A stretch of DNA of 56,764 bases from Coriobacteriaceae bacterium AM100-PB1-1D-6A (GCA_027660625.1 JAQDNC010000014.1:1-56764), one strand, 5' to 3'; positions 23,534 through 32,667 are shown, counted from the first letter of the stretch. Program-made: numbers and translations. Notes: generated from the letters alone by a model not told the origin.

Positions 23534-25445
23534 GGCAACGACCGCCGAGCGCGCGCTCAACCGCAAGGGTGGCACCATGTCGCGCCTCATCAAGACGCTC
23601 TTTGGCTTCTACCCCGTGCTTTTGCCCCTCGTCGTCGTCGGCGTGGTACTCTGCGCCATCATCAACTCCATCGGCGCGACCTTCCTTCAGAGCGCTCTGC
23701 AGATTATTAGCGACTCGTGGCAGTCGGGCGACTGGACGACCGCGCAGCCCAAAATTCTGAAGCTTGTGACCACCCTCGCCTGCATCTACGGCGTCGGCAT
23801 CCTATCCTCGCTGTTCTGGAACCGCGCCATGGCCATCGTCACGCAGGGCTCGCTCGAGAAGCTGCGCGAGAAGATGTTCAACCGCATGCAGGACCTGCCG
23901 ATTCGCTACTTCGACACGCACCAGCGCGGCGACATCATGAGCCACTACACCAACGACATCGACACGCTGCGTCAGATGATCAGCCAGTCGCTGCCCAACC
24001 TGCTCATGACGACCATCGTCATCGTCACGGTGTTCTTTATCATGCTGTACTACAGCGTGTGGATGTGCCTGGTCATTGTGGCCGGCGTCGCCTTTATGAC
24101 CTTTATGACCAAGCTGCTCGGCTCCAACTCCGCGCGCTTCTTCATTGCACAGCAGACCGAACTCGGCGTGGCCGAGGGCCATATCGAGGAAGTCATGAAC
24201 GGCCAGAAGGTCGTCAAGGCATTCTGCCACGAGTCCGCCGCCGAGGCCGATTTTGACGAGCGCAACGAAAAGCTCTTCGAGGTCTCGCAGAAGGCCAACA
24301 TGTACGCTAACATCCTCATGCCCATCCTTATGAACCTGGGCAACCTGCTCTACGTGCTGGTGGCCCTTGCCGGCGGCATTTTCCTGGCGCTGGGCGTGCC
24401 CAACCTGAGCATCTCGGGCATGGCACTGTCCATCGCCGTCGTAGTGCCGTTCCTCAACATGACCAAGCAGTTCTGCGGACAGATCGGTCAGATCTCGCAG
24501 CAGATCAACGCCGTGGTCATGGGCCTCGCCGGCGCCGACCGCATTTTTGAGCTCATCGACGAGAAGCCCGAAGCCGACGAAGGCTATGTGACGCTCGTCA
24601 ACGCGCAGGTGAACCCCGATACCTGGCAGCTCGAGGAGGCCGACCACCACACCGGCATGTGGGCATGGAAGCATCCGCACCGCGCGACCGGCGAGATCGA
24701 GTACGTGCCGCTGCGCGGCGACCTGGTCATGGACAACGTGGACTTTGGCTACACGCCCGACCATGAGGTGCTGCACGGCGTGTCCGTGTTTGCCAAGCCG
24801 GGCCAGAAGGTCGCGTTTGTCGGCGCCACCGGTGCCGGTAAGACGACCATCACCAACCTCATCAACCGCTTCTACGACATCGCCGACGGCAAGATCCGCT
24901 ACGACGGCATCAACGTCAACAAGATCCGCAAGGCCGATCTGCGCCGCTCGCTGGGCGTCGTGCTGCAGGACGTGAACCTGTTCACCGGCACCGTGATGGA
25001 CAACATCCGCTACGGCAACCTGGACGCCACCGACGAGGAGTGCATCGCGGCGGCCAAGCTCGCGGGCGCGGACGACTTTATCACCCGCCTGCCCGACGGC
25101 TACGACACCATGCTCACCGGCAACGGCGCGCAGCTGTCGCAGGGCCAGCGCCAGCTGATTTCGATCGCACGCGCCGCCGTCGCCGATCCGCCGGCAATGA
25201 TTCTGGACGAGGCCACGAGCTCCATCGACACCCGCACCGAGGCTATCGTGCAGGCGGGCATGGATAAGCTCATGGAGGGCCGCACGACGTTTGTCATCGC
25301 ACACCGCCTCTCCACCGTGCGTAACTCCGACGCGATCATCTGCCTGGACCACGGCCGCATCATCGAGCGTGGCAACCACGACGAGCTGATCGCCAAGCGC
25401 GGATATTACTACCAGCTCTACACCGGAGCGTTTGAGCTGGAGTAG
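23526..25445 (+). CDS. ABC exporter half-transporter with canonical ATP site
   Basis: Partner subunit of 639 residues. Six membrane helices precede a nucleotide-binding domain with Walker A GATGAGKTT, signature LSQGQRQLISIARA, Walker B MILDEATSSID with the catalytic Glu, and the switch His in VIAHRLSTV. It therefore supplies the hydrolytic residues missing from the first subunit. Between the membrane part and the ATPase lies an insert of about 50 residues (near 360-400, around TWQLEEADHHTGMWAWKHP) that standard half-transporters lack. AGGAGG lies upstream of the ATG, inside the preceding gene. A second in-frame ATG at codon 18 is a weaker alternative start. Confidence 0.93.
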   Translation: MSKATTAERALNRKGGTMSRLIKTLFGFYPVLLPLVVVGVVLCAIINSIGATFLQSALQIISDSWQSGDWTTAQPKILKLVTTLACIYGVGILSSLFWNRAMAIVTQGSLEKLREKMFNRMQDLPIRYFDTHQRGDIMSHYTNDIDTLRQMISQSLPNLLMTTIVIVTVFFIMLYYSVWMCLVIVAGVAFMTFMTKLLGSNSARFFIAQQTELGVAEGHIEEVMNGQKVVKAFCHESAAEADFDERNEKLFEVSQKANMYANILMPILMNLGNLLYVLVALAGGIFLALGVPNLSISGMALSIAVVVPFLNMTKQFCGQIGQISQQINAVVMGLAGADRIFELIDEKPEADEGYVTLVNAQVNPDTWQLEEADHHTGMWAWKHPHRATGEIEYVPLRGDLVMDNVDFGYTPDHEVLHGVSVFAKPGQKVAFVGATGAGKTTITNLINRFYDIADGKIRYDGINVNKIRKADLRRSLGVVLQDVNLFTGTVMDNIRYGNLDATDEECIAAAKLAGADDFITRLPDGYDTMLTGNGAQLSQGQRQLISIARAAVADPPAMILDEATSSIDTRTEAIVQAGMDKLMEGRTTFVIAHRLSTVRNSDAIICLDHGRIIERGNHDELIAKRGYYYQLYTGAFELE

Positions 25446-25471
25446 CTCAAAACAGCCCCTACGCTCCCAAC

Positions 25472-25575
25472 GGACCTCCCCGAGGGAGACGGGGTGTTTA
25501 CTCCGTGCTCAAACATTCTCGCTTCGCTGCGAAACTGCGCGCGGAGCAAACACCCCGTCTCCCTCGGGGAGGTCC
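25472..25575. repeat. 104-bp palindromic element with 28-bp perfect arms
   Basis: Arms 25472-25499 and 25548-25575 are perfect complements over 28 bp, with a loop of 48 nt rich in small inverted repeats (ctcgcttcgctgcgaa). It lies just after the ABC operon and before its probable terminator. There is no coding potential. Confidence 0.75.
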
Positions 25576-25615
25576 TACGCACACAGTCTTTTCTCGCAGC
25601 CTGAAAAGAAGTGGT

Positions 25616-25648
25616 GAGGCCCTGGCCGTTTGGCCAGGGCCTCATTTT
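25616..25648 (+). terminator. rho-independent terminator of the marR-ABC operon
   Basis: A perfect 12-bp stem (gaggccctggcc with ggccagggcctc) and the loop gttt are followed by ATTTTG. It stands between the exporter operon and the convergent LysR gene. Confidence 0.85.
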
Positions 25649-25680
25649 GTAAGGAGTCAAAAAGCCCCGTCCCAAATGAG

Positions 25681-26559
25681 CTATTTGAGAAGTTGGGCCA
25701 TGGCGTTGACGAATTTTTGGACTTGGAGGGTGGGCTCGAGCGGGTAGTGCAGAAAGACCGGCACCTCTCGCCCGCATAGGAACGGCACGCCCACGAAGGC
25801 CGGGTGCACCCCCGACCACGCTCCGCAGGTGAGCACCGCATCGCCCTTTTCCTCGGCCTCGTTAAAGAGTGCAAAGTCAAAGCTGTCCACATCGATCACG
25901 TCCACGCCGCCGTCTGCCAAAAGATCGATACGCAGGCTGTCCATAGCGTCGTTGCCGTGGCGGAGCACGCGCAGGCGCATGCCCTCCAAGTCGGCAACCG
26001 TAATGCGTGTCTTGCGCGCCAGCGGGCTCGTGCGCGGCACGTCGATATAAAACGGCACGTTGCCAATGCGGAGCTTTTGGCAGGCGTCGCCCCAGCGTGG
26101 GGTAGAAAAACTCGACTGCACCACATCGACCTCGCGGCCCAAGCTGCGCATGACGGTCTCGCGCTCGTCATAGAGGTCGCTTACCGGCACGATCTCAAAT
26201 CGTAGCGACGGTTCCAGATCGTGGATGCCCGACCACATCGACAGCGTCTGGCGTCCTGGGCACATCATCGATACGCCCAGGCGCACGGCACCGCCATCGC
26301 CCGCCGCGCGTCGGGCACGGCGCAGCGCGTCCTCGGACTGCCGCATGATCGAGCGCGCGTCGTCCACCAGCAGTGCGCCGGCCGGCGTCACCTTGACGCC
26401 CGAGTGCGAGCGCTCGAACAACGTGATACCAAACTCGGCCTCAAATCCCGACACCTGCTTGACGAGGGCCGGGGTCGACACGCGCAATTTTGCCGCTGCA
26501 CGCGAGAAGCTTCCCAGCTCCGCGGCGGCCGATATGGCCTCAAGTCGTCGATCGTACAC
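25681..26559 (-). CDS. LysR family transcriptional regulator
   Basis: Regulator of 292 residues with the usual N-terminal helix-turn-helix (GSFSRAAAKLRVSTPALVKQ, about residues 18-37) followed by FEAEFGITLFER and a C-terminal effector-binding domain. I prefer the GTG start at 26559, which has GGGAG 6 bases upstream and leaves a normal short lead before the first helix; the ATG 11 codons earlier has no good site. It is transcribed divergently from the SDR gene, so by the LysR pattern it probably controls the SDR, OFA carrier and dehydrogenase genes. A GTGGGTCG/CGACCCAC repeat at 26740-26766 is a possible site. Confidence 0.9.
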   Translation of the reverse strand: MYDRRLEAISAAAELGSFSRAAAKLRVSTPALVKQVSGFEAEFGITLFERSHSGVKVTPAGALLVDDARSIMRQSEDALRRARRAAGDGGAVRLGVSMMCPGRQTLSMWSGIHDLEPSLRFEIVPVSDLYDERETVMRSLGREVDVVQSSFSTPRWGDACQKLRIGNVPFYIDVPRTSPLARKTRITVADLEGMRLRVLRHGNDAMDSLRIDLLADGGVDVIDVDSFDFALFNEAEEKGDAVLTCGAWSGVHPAFVGVPFLCGREVPVFLHYPLEPTLQVQKFVNAMAQLLK

Positions 26560-26739
26560 GTCAATCTCCCGTTTTCGCGCCCGTGGCCACATGGTGCCAC
26601 AGGGGGTTGTTTTCGCAGGTCACGCGCTCAGTTGAGCATAAACTGCATCGCACAGTGTAAACCTACGGTTAACGCCATTCTAACAAATATGCAATTCATC
26701 TGCGCAAATGCAAAGCATACGATAACCTGCGAAAACCAC

Positions 26740-26766
26740 GTGGGTCGATTAATGGGAACGACCCAC
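26740..26766. promoter_or_regulatory. inverted repeat ahead of the SDR gene, possible LysR or repressor site
   Basis: The 8-bp arms gtgggtcg and cgacccac flank an 11-base centre, 26 bp before the SDR start. The position is close to the ribosome-binding site, so it could equally form a leader hairpin in the mRNA. Confidence 0.4.
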
Positions 26767-26792
26767 AGGGAGGCACAAGAAGGGAAGATCCT

Positions 26793-27674
26793 ATGAGCAA
26801 CTGGCTTAAGCTCGAGGGCGATGTCTGCGCCGTGACCGGCGCACTCGGCGGTATGGGCGTCGAGATTTGCCGCGAGTTCGCCCGCAACGGCGCCAACGTC
26901 GTCCTGCTCGACCTGGACGAGGAAAAGGTCAAGGCCGCAGCCGCTGACCTCGCCGCCGAGTTTGGCATCCACACCGAGGGCTACAAGATGAACGCCACCG
27001 ACGAGGCCGAGGTTCAGGCCGCCGTCGATGCCACCATCGCCGACTTCGGCTGCGTCGACGTTCTCGTCAACACCGCCGGCATCCTGCGCTTCGCCGCCAT
27101 GGAGGACCTGCCGCTCTCCGACTGGAACGAGGTCATCAACGTCAACCTCACCGGTTACTTCATCACCTCGCAGCGCTTTGGTCGCGAAATGATCAAGGCC
27201 GGCCAGGGTCGCCTGGTGCACATCTCGACCGTCGCCAGCCACTCCCCCGAGACCTTCTCGGGCGTGTACAGCTCCACCAAGGCAGGCGTCAACATGATGT
27301 CCGAGATGCTGGCTGCCGAGTGGGGCCCCTACGGCGTGCGCTCCAACTGCGTCGAGCCCTGCTTCGTTAAGACCCCCATGTCGGCAAGCTTTTACGCCGA
27401 CCCCGAGGTCGAAAAGAGCCGCAGCCGTCTGATCGCCACGCGTCGCATCGGCGAGGTCAGCGATATCGCCAACGCCGTCATGTTCCTGGCGTCCAAGCGC
27501 TCGGACTTTACCACCGGCGACGCCATCAAGGTCGATGGTGGCTTCTCCAACATGATGGGCGACCTCACCGCCAAGCCCGGCGGCCGTCGCGCCTATGCCG
27601 ACAACTACCTTAAGAACAAGGGTGTCGAGCTCTGGTCCGATGAGTCCGGCGTCGCAAAGCCGACTGACCAGTAA
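26793..27674 (+). CDS. short-chain dehydrogenase/reductase
   Basis: Classical SDR of 293 residues. The nucleotide-binding glycine motif is TGALGGMG (residues 16-23), followed by NTAG (about 91-94), the catalytic Ser in HISTVASHS and the YxxxK pair in VYSSTKAG. An acidic residue after the second strand (LLDLDEEK) suggests preference for NAD(H). The C-terminus is about 35 residues longer than usual. GGGAGG precedes the start. It is the first of three genes followed by an OFA-family carrier and a Gfo/Idh/MocA dehydrogenase, a set typical of sugar-acid or polyol use. The substrate is not identifiable. Confidence 0.92.
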   Translation: MSNWLKLEGDVCAVTGALGGMGVEICREFARNGANVVLLDLDEEKVKAAAADLAAEFGIHTEGYKMNATDEAEVQAAVDATIADFGCVDVLVNTAGILRFAAMEDLPLSDWNEVINVNLTGYFITSQRFGREMIKAGQGRLVHISTVASHSPETFSGVYSSTKAGVNMMSEMLAAEWGPYGVRSNCVEPCFVKTPMSASFYADPEVEKSRSRLIATRRIGEVSDIANAVMFLASKRSDFTTGDAIKVDGGFSNMMGDLTAKPGGRRAYADNYLKNKGVELWSDESGVAKPTDQ

Positions 27675-27740
27675 ACCAACCTGACAGGGAGGACCCGCGG
27701 ATACGCCCACTCCTCCCCCGTATTGATTAGAAAGAGTCCA

Positions 27741-28997
27741 ATGGCTTCCACCAACTCCAACAAGGGTCGCGCCGTCGTGCTTTCCGCCGCGTGCGTCACC
27801 ATGTTCTTCATCAGCTCCATCGCGCTGTATTCCGTCGTGAGCAAGAACCTGCTCGCCGCCTACCCCGAGTGGTCCAGCGCCCTTACCTGGGCCTTCCCGG
27901 TCTTTCAGACCATCATGGCCGTGACGGGCATCTTCGCCGGCCGTATCTCCGACAAGATCGGCCCGCGCAACGTCGTAATCGCCGCCGCCGTGTGCTACGG
28001 CGTGGGCTGGTTCATGTCCGGCACCGTCACCGAGCCGTGGCAGTTCTACCTTTGGTTCTCGCTCGTCGCCGCCGTCGGCAACGGTCTGGGCTACAACCCG
28101 GCGCTCACCACCGGCCAAAAGTGGTTCATCGACAAGAAGGGTCTCGCCTCCGGCATCACCCTGGCCGCTTCGACCGCCGGCCCCGCCGTGCTGTCCCCGG
28201 TGCTCGCCTCGCTGCTCATCCCGAGCTTGGGCATCTTTGGCGCCCTTAAGGCGCTCGGCGTCATCTTCTTTGTGACGATTGCCGCCTCCGCCCTGTTCCT
28301 GAAGGCCCCCGAGGCCGGCTGGCTGCCCGAGGGCTTCGAGGCCCCTAAGGGCGGCGCACATGCCGGTACCTTCGGTGACCTCACCCCAGGCGAGATGGTC
28401 AAGACCCCGCGCTTCTGGGTCCTCATCGTCACCTTCGCCTTTGCCGCCACCGCGGGCACCCTGCTCGTGGGCAAGGTTGCCTCCATCGCCGCCGTTCAGC
28501 TCTTCTCCGACCCCACGAGCGCCGCGGCCGTCGCCCTCGGCGGTGTGGTGGTCTCCGTCAACACCTGCGCCAACCTGGTTGGCCGTCTGTCCTTTGGCCA
28601 GATCATCGACAAGCTCGGCGCCTACAAGTCGCTGCTCATCAGCCTTGTCGTCACCATCGTCACCCTCGTTATCATGTCGATGAGCTTTACGCAGTGCATG
28701 TTCTTCGTGGCGCTCGCCCTGCTCGGCTTTAGCTTTGGCGCTCTGCTCGTCATCTACCCGCCGCTCACCGGTGGCGCCTTTGGCACCAGCAACATCGGCG
28801 TCAACTACGGCATCATGTTTTTGGGCTACGCCGCTTCCACCTGGATCAGCCAGCCCATCACCGCCGTGCTGTATCACGCCGAGGCCGGCAGCGCCGCCTA
28901 CCAGCAGTCCTTCTACGGTGCCATTGTGATCGCCGCCATCGCCGTCGTGCTCACCGTCTACATGATGGTCTCCGACAGCAAGAAGAAGTCCGCCTAG
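27741..28997 (+). CDS. MFS transporter, OFA (oxalate/formate antiporter) family
   Basis: Twelve-helix carrier of 418 residues. The family's features are visible: NGLGYNPALTTGQKWFIDKK between helices 4 and 5, GRISDKIGPRN after helix 2 and GRLSFGQIIDKLG in the second half. OFA members transport small mono- and dicarboxylates. I start at MASTNSNKG because of the GAAAGAG site 5 bases before; an upstream ATG six codons earlier is weaker. It lies 66 bp after the SDR gene and about 70 bp before the dehydrogenase gene, with a dispersed palindrome in the second gap. Confidence 0.88.
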   Translation: MASTNSNKGRAVVLSAACVTMFFISSIALYSVVSKNLLAAYPEWSSALTWAFPVFQTIMAVTGIFAGRISDKIGPRNVVIAAAVCYGVGWFMSGTVTEPWQFYLWFSLVAAVGNGLGYNPALTTGQKWFIDKKGLASGITLAASTAGPAVLSPVLASLLIPSLGIFGALKALGVIFFVTIAASALFLKAPEAGWLPEGFEAPKGGAHAGTFGDLTPGEMVKTPRFWVLIVTFAFAATAGTLLVGKVASIAAVQLFSDPTSAAAVALGGVVVSVNTCANLVGRLSFGQIIDKLGAYKSLLISLVVTIVTLVIMSMSFTQCMFFVALALLGFSFGALLVIYPPLTGGAFGTSNIGVNYGIMFLGYAASTWISQPITAVLYHAEAGSAAYQQSFYGAIVIAAIAVVLTVYMMVSDSKKKSA

Positions 28998-29003
28998 TTT
29001 TAC

Positions 29004-29034
29004 CGATGCGACAAAGGGACAGCCCCTTTGTCGC
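29004..29034. repeat. TGTGACAAAGGG palindrome, copy 4 (GCGAC variant)
   Basis: Perfect palindromic arms (atgcgacaaaggg and cccctttgtcgcat). Compared with the common form, both arms have changed from gtgac to gcgac, a paired change that keeps the hairpin. It lies between the OFA carrier and the Gfo/Idh/MocA gene, within a probable operon. Confidence 0.8.
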
Positions 29035-29066
29035 ATTACACCGGTCACCAGTATTAAGGAGTCGAA

Positions 29067-30107
29067 ATGTCTGAGCTCAACCCCGTCCGCATTGCCGTTA
29101 TCGGCGCCGGCGCCATGGGCCGCAACCACATCCGCTTTGTCACCGAGGAGCCCGAGGCCGAGCTCGTCGCCATCGCCGACGCCTTTGAGGGCGCCCGCGC
29201 CACGGCCGAGGCCGCCGGCGTGCCGTTCTATACCGATCCCGCCCAGATGATGGACGAGGTCAAGCCCGAGGCCGTCATTATCGCCACCCCCAACGACCTG
29301 CACCTGGGCGTTGCTCGCGAGGCCATCAAGCGCAACATCGTGCCGCTGGTCGAAAAGCCGATCTCCAACGACCTTGAGGATGCCCAGGCTTTCGCCGCCG
29401 AGGCCGAGACCGCCGGCGTGCCCGTGCTCGTGGGTCAGCACCGTCGCCACAACCCCTTCGTTAACAAGGCTAAGGAGATCATCGAGTCCGGCGAGCTGGG
29501 CAAGCTCACCGTGTCGAGCTTCCACTACATGATCTATAAGAATGACGAGTACTTCGATGTCGAGTGGCGCCGCAAGAAGGGTGCCGGCCCGATCCTGGTC
29601 AACCTGGTGCACGACGTCGACCTGCTCCGCTACCTGCTGGGCGAGCCCGTTGCCGTCCAGGGTATGCAGTCCAGCGCCGCCCGCGGTTTTGAGACCGAGG
29701 ACTCCGCCGTGGTCAACGTTCGTTTTGCCGATGGCGCGCTCGCGAGCATGACCATCTCCGACGCCACCGCCAGCCCCTGGAACTGGGAGGCAACCGCTCG
29801 CGAGGATCCGCAGTACCGTCCCTTCGACGCCGACGCCTACTTTATCGGCGGAACCTTGGGCGCCCTGTCGCTGCCCCGCCTGCACCAGTTCTCCTACGAC
29901 GGCGCCTCCAACTGGCACAAGCCGCTGCAGATGGAGATTCCGGCCGTGGACCCGGCACTACCGCACAAGATGCAGCTCAAGCACTTTGTGAAGGTCGTCC
30001 GCCGCGAGGTTGAGCCCGTCGTGACCCCCGCCGATAACGTCAAGACGCTCACACTTCTCAACGCCATCAAGGAGGCCGCCGAGACCGGCCAGCTCGTCGA
30101 GCTGTAA
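29067..30107 (+). CDS. Gfo/Idh/MocA family oxidoreductase
   Basis: NAD(P)-dependent sugar or inositol-type dehydrogenase of 346 residues. The Rossmann motif is AVIGAGAMGRNHIRF near the N-terminus, the family EKP motif is in PLVEKPISNDLEDA near residue 97, and the substrate domain has the conserved VNLVHDVDLLRYLLGEP. AAGGAG lies 7 bases before the ATG. By position it works with the SDR and OFA carrier, probably in sequential oxidation or epimerisation of an imported hydroxy acid. A strong terminator follows at 30180-30214. Confidence 0.92.
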   Translation: MSELNPVRIAVIGAGAMGRNHIRFVTEEPEAELVAIADAFEGARATAEAAGVPFYTDPAQMMDEVKPEAVIIATPNDLHLGVAREAIKRNIVPLVEKPISNDLEDAQAFAAEAETAGVPVLVGQHRRHNPFVNKAKEIIESGELGKLTVSSFHYMIYKNDEYFDVEWRRKKGAGPILVNLVHDVDLLRYLLGEPVAVQGMQSSAARGFETEDSAVVNVRFADGALASMTISDATASPWNWEATAREDPQYRPFDADAYFIGGTLGALSLPRLHQFSYDGASNWHKPLQMEIPAVDPALPHKMQLKHFVKVVRREVEPVVTPADNVKTLTLLNAIKEAAETGQLVEL

Positions 30108-30179
30108 TGCCTTAGGGTGGGCCACGATAAAACTCCACGCCGAGCACCTCGGACCGCCGCAAATAAGCCCCTCTTCTTT

Positions 30180-30214
30180 GCCCCGCGAGCAGCCTCCTGC
30201 CCGCGGGGCATTTT
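30180..30214 (+). terminator. rho-independent terminator after the dehydrogenase gene
   Basis: An 8-bp stem (gccccgcg with cgcggggc) encloses a second hairpin (gcag-cctc-ctgc) and is followed by ATTTTG. Confidence 0.8.
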
Positions 30215-30274
30215 GCTACCTTGCCGATGATTTTTCTGGGACGGGGGCTTTTTGCACCTCGGCTTGATTCGTTC

Positions 30275-30437
30275 GCCACGAAATGCGCCTATCTACTACG
30301 TTTAACCGATCGCCCTCGACCACGCCAAATTTCGCGAAATAAAAACCGCAGGTAGACGGCTTGCCGATTTTCGGTAAAACCAGGCATGGTCGACCCATGC
30401 GGTTTAAACGTCGTAGTAGATAGGTCGTTTTCGTGGC
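30275..30437 (+). repeat. 163-bp palindromic element related to 20711-20866
   Basis: Imperfect arms of about 30 nt run from gccacgaaatgcgcctatct to the matching right end, with a three-base insertion (tcg) and a few mismatches. The interior segment gcaggtagacggcttg (30348-30363) followed by gattttc matches the element at 20711-20866 in the same orientation, although the arm sequences differ. It lies between a terminator and the tex promoter region. Confidence 0.6.
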
Positions 30438-30519
30438 GCGGCTCCAAAACAGTCTTTTGAGACGGGTGGTATCCTTGGTAGCCCTGTGCTGCAAACGCAC
30501 CTTAAACGCAAGGAGTCCC

Positions 30520-32667
30520 ATGGATCTTATCGCCCAGCTCGCCCGCGAGCTCAACCTTAAGGCCGCCAACATCGAAGCGGCCGTCAAGCTCATCGACGAG
30601 GGCAACACCATTCCCTTTATCTCGCGCTACCGCAAGGAGGCCACGGGCGGCATGGACGACGTCGCCCTGCGCGCCCTCGACGAGCGCCTGTCCTACCTAC
30701 GCAATCTTGAGCAGCGTAAAGAGGACGTCATCCTGCTTATCGATGCCCAGGGCAAACTCACGCCCGAACTCGAGCAGCAGATTCGCGAGGCCACGCAGCT
30801 CCAGCGTGTCGAGGACCTCTACAAGCCCTACCGCAAAAAGCGCATGACCCGCGCGCAGAAGGCCCGCGAGGCCGGCCTGGAGCCGCTCGCCAACATGATC
30901 ATCATGCAGGCCTCGGCCAAGGGCAGCGCGCTCGACGCCGCCGCGGCATACGTCAACGAGGAGGCCGGCTTCGACACGCCCGAGAAGGCGCTCGCCGGTG
31001 CCGCCGACATCGTGGCCGAAACGGTAGCCGAGGACCCCGAGAACGTCGCCGACCTGCGCGCCTTTACGCAAAACACCGCCGATATCGTCGTCGAGGCCAC
31101 CGACCCCGCCGAGAAGACCCCCTACGAGCCGTACTACAGCTATGACGAGCCGCTGCGCCGTATACCCAACCACCGCGTGTTGGCTATCGATCGCGGTGAG
31201 CGCGAGGGCAAGCTCCGCGTGCGCGTGAACGTCGACGGCGCCGCCGCCACGGCACGCCTCGGAAGCCGTTGGCCCCGCCGTCAGGGCGTGTTTGCTCCCA
31301 TCTTCGATGCCGCCATCGCCGACGGCTACAAGCGCCTCATGGCCCCCTCGCTGGAGCGCGAGGCCCGCGCCAAACTCACCGTTCGCGCCCAGACCGAGGC
31401 CATCAACGTCTTTGCCAAGAATCTCGAGGGCCTGCTCTCGGCGCGCCCCGTGCGCGGCGCCCGCGTGCTCGCGCTCGATCCGGGCTATCGCACCGGCTGC
31501 AAGATCGCCGTCATGGACGAGACCGGCAAGCTGCTCGACCACGGCGTGGTCTACCCCACCAAGCCGCGCCACGACGTCGCCGGCACCAAGCGCGAGCTCG
31601 CCCGCCTCGTCAAGAAGGACGGCGTCAACACCATCGTCATCGGCAATGGCACCGCTAGCCGCGAGACCGAGGAGGTCGTCTCGGAGTTCATTGCCGAGCA
31701 GGCGCCCGGGCTGCGGTACACCATTGTCAACGAGGCCGGCGCATCGGTGTACTCCGCCTCCGAGCTCGCCAGCCAGGAGTATCCCGACCTGGATGTCACC
31801 GTACGTGGCGCCATGAGCCTGGGCCGCCGCCTGCAAGACCCGCTGGCAGAGCTCGTCAAGATTCCGCCCCAGTCCATCGGCGTAGGCCAGTACCAGCACG
31901 ACCTTGACCAGGCCGAGCTTTCGCGCACCCTGGGCCACGTGGTGGAAGACGTCGTCAACCGTGTGGGCGTCGACGTCAACACCGCAAGCGCGAGCCTGCT
32001 GGGATATGTATCGGGCATTACGCCGAGCGTGGCCAAGAACATCGTGGCCTACCGCGAGGAAAACGGCGCCTTTACCGATCGCCGCCAGCTCAAGAAGGTC
32101 CCCAAGTTGGGACCCAAGGCATATCTCAACGCCGCGGGCTTTTTGCGCATCAGCGGCGGCAAGAACCCGCTCGACGCGACAAGCGTCCACCCCGAGAGCT
32201 ACGAGGTCGCCACGTCCGTCCTGGAGCGCGCAGGCGTTAAAGCCAGCGAGCTCAGCCGCGGCGGTGTGCCCGACATCGAGCGCCGCCTGGGCAGCATCTC
32301 GGCGCTGGCAAGCGATCTGGACTGCGGCACTCTCACGCTCATCGATATCGTCAACGAGCTCAAGAAGCCCGGTCGCGACCCGCGCGACGACGCGCCCGAG
32401 GTGGTCTTTAGCCGCTCGGCACTTTCCATCGACGACCTGGAGCCCGGCATGGAGCTCAAGGGCACAGTGCGCAACGTTGTGGACTTTGGCGCCTTCGTCG
32501 ACGTGGGCGTGCACCAGGACGGCCTCGTTCACATCTCCAAGCTGGCCAACCGCTTTGTCAAGCACCCGAGCGACGTGGTGCGCGTCGGCGATACGGTCAA
32601 GGTTTGGGTCGAGAAGGTTGATCGCGACCGCAAAAAGATCTCCCTCACCATGGTGCGGGGCAAATAA
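30520..32667 (+). CDS. tex: Tex family RNA-binding transcription accessory protein
   Basis: Conserved nucleic-acid-binding protein of 715 residues. The order is a helical N-terminal region, a YqgF/RNase-H-like domain (LALDPGYRTGCKIAVMDETG and VIGNGTASRETEEV), helix-hairpin-helix repeats (NTASASLLGYVSGI, YLNAAGFLRI) and a C-terminal S1 domain (GMELKGTVRNVVDFGAFVDV). The block IGVGQYQHDLDQ is a family hallmark. AAGGAG precedes the chosen ATG by 5 bases; the frame extends 29 codons upstream into the palindromic region without support. The exact role (transcription, RNA turnover) varies by species. Confidence 0.96.
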   Translation: MDLIAQLARELNLKAANIEAAVKLIDEGNTIPFISRYRKEATGGMDDVALRALDERLSYLRNLEQRKEDVILLIDAQGKLTPELEQQIREATQLQRVEDLYKPYRKKRMTRAQKAREAGLEPLANMIIMQASAKGSALDAAAAYVNEEAGFDTPEKALAGAADIVAETVAEDPENVADLRAFTQNTADIVVEATDPAEKTPYEPYYSYDEPLRRIPNHRVLAIDRGEREGKLRVRVNVDGAAATARLGSRWPRRQGVFAPIFDAAIADGYKRLMAPSLEREARAKLTVRAQTEAINVFAKNLEGLLSARPVRGARVLALDPGYRTGCKIAVMDETGKLLDHGVVYPTKPRHDVAGTKRELARLVKKDGVNTIVIGNGTASRETEEVVSEFIAEQAPGLRYTIVNEAGASVYSASELASQEYPDLDVTVRGAMSLGRRLQDPLAELVKIPPQSIGVGQYQHDLDQAELSRTLGHVVEDVVNRVGVDVNTASASLLGYVSGITPSVAKNIVAYREENGAFTDRRQLKKVPKLGPKAYLNAAGFLRISGGKNPLDATSVHPESYEVATSVLERAGVKASELSRGGVPDIERRLGSISALASDLDCGTLTLIDIVNELKKPGRDPRDDAPEVVFSRSALSIDDLEPGMELKGTVRNVVDFGAFVDVGVHQDGLVHISKLANRFVKHPSDVVRVGDTVKVWVEKVDRDRKKISLTMVRGK

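Larger units (their letters stand above)
30108..30519. other. intergenic region with terminator and palindromic element
   Basis: No gene is seen in this 412-bp gap. It holds the terminator of the SDR-OFA-dehydrogenase genes and the long imperfect palindrome at 30275-30437. The stretch between 30438 and 30519 should contain the tex promoter. Confidence 0.6.

Noticed and set aside
26628..29918. 1096-codon frame antisense to the SDR, OFA and Gfo/Idh/MocA genes
   Set aside because: Shadow of three clear genes; the Gly/Asp/His-rich low-complexity product has no domain.
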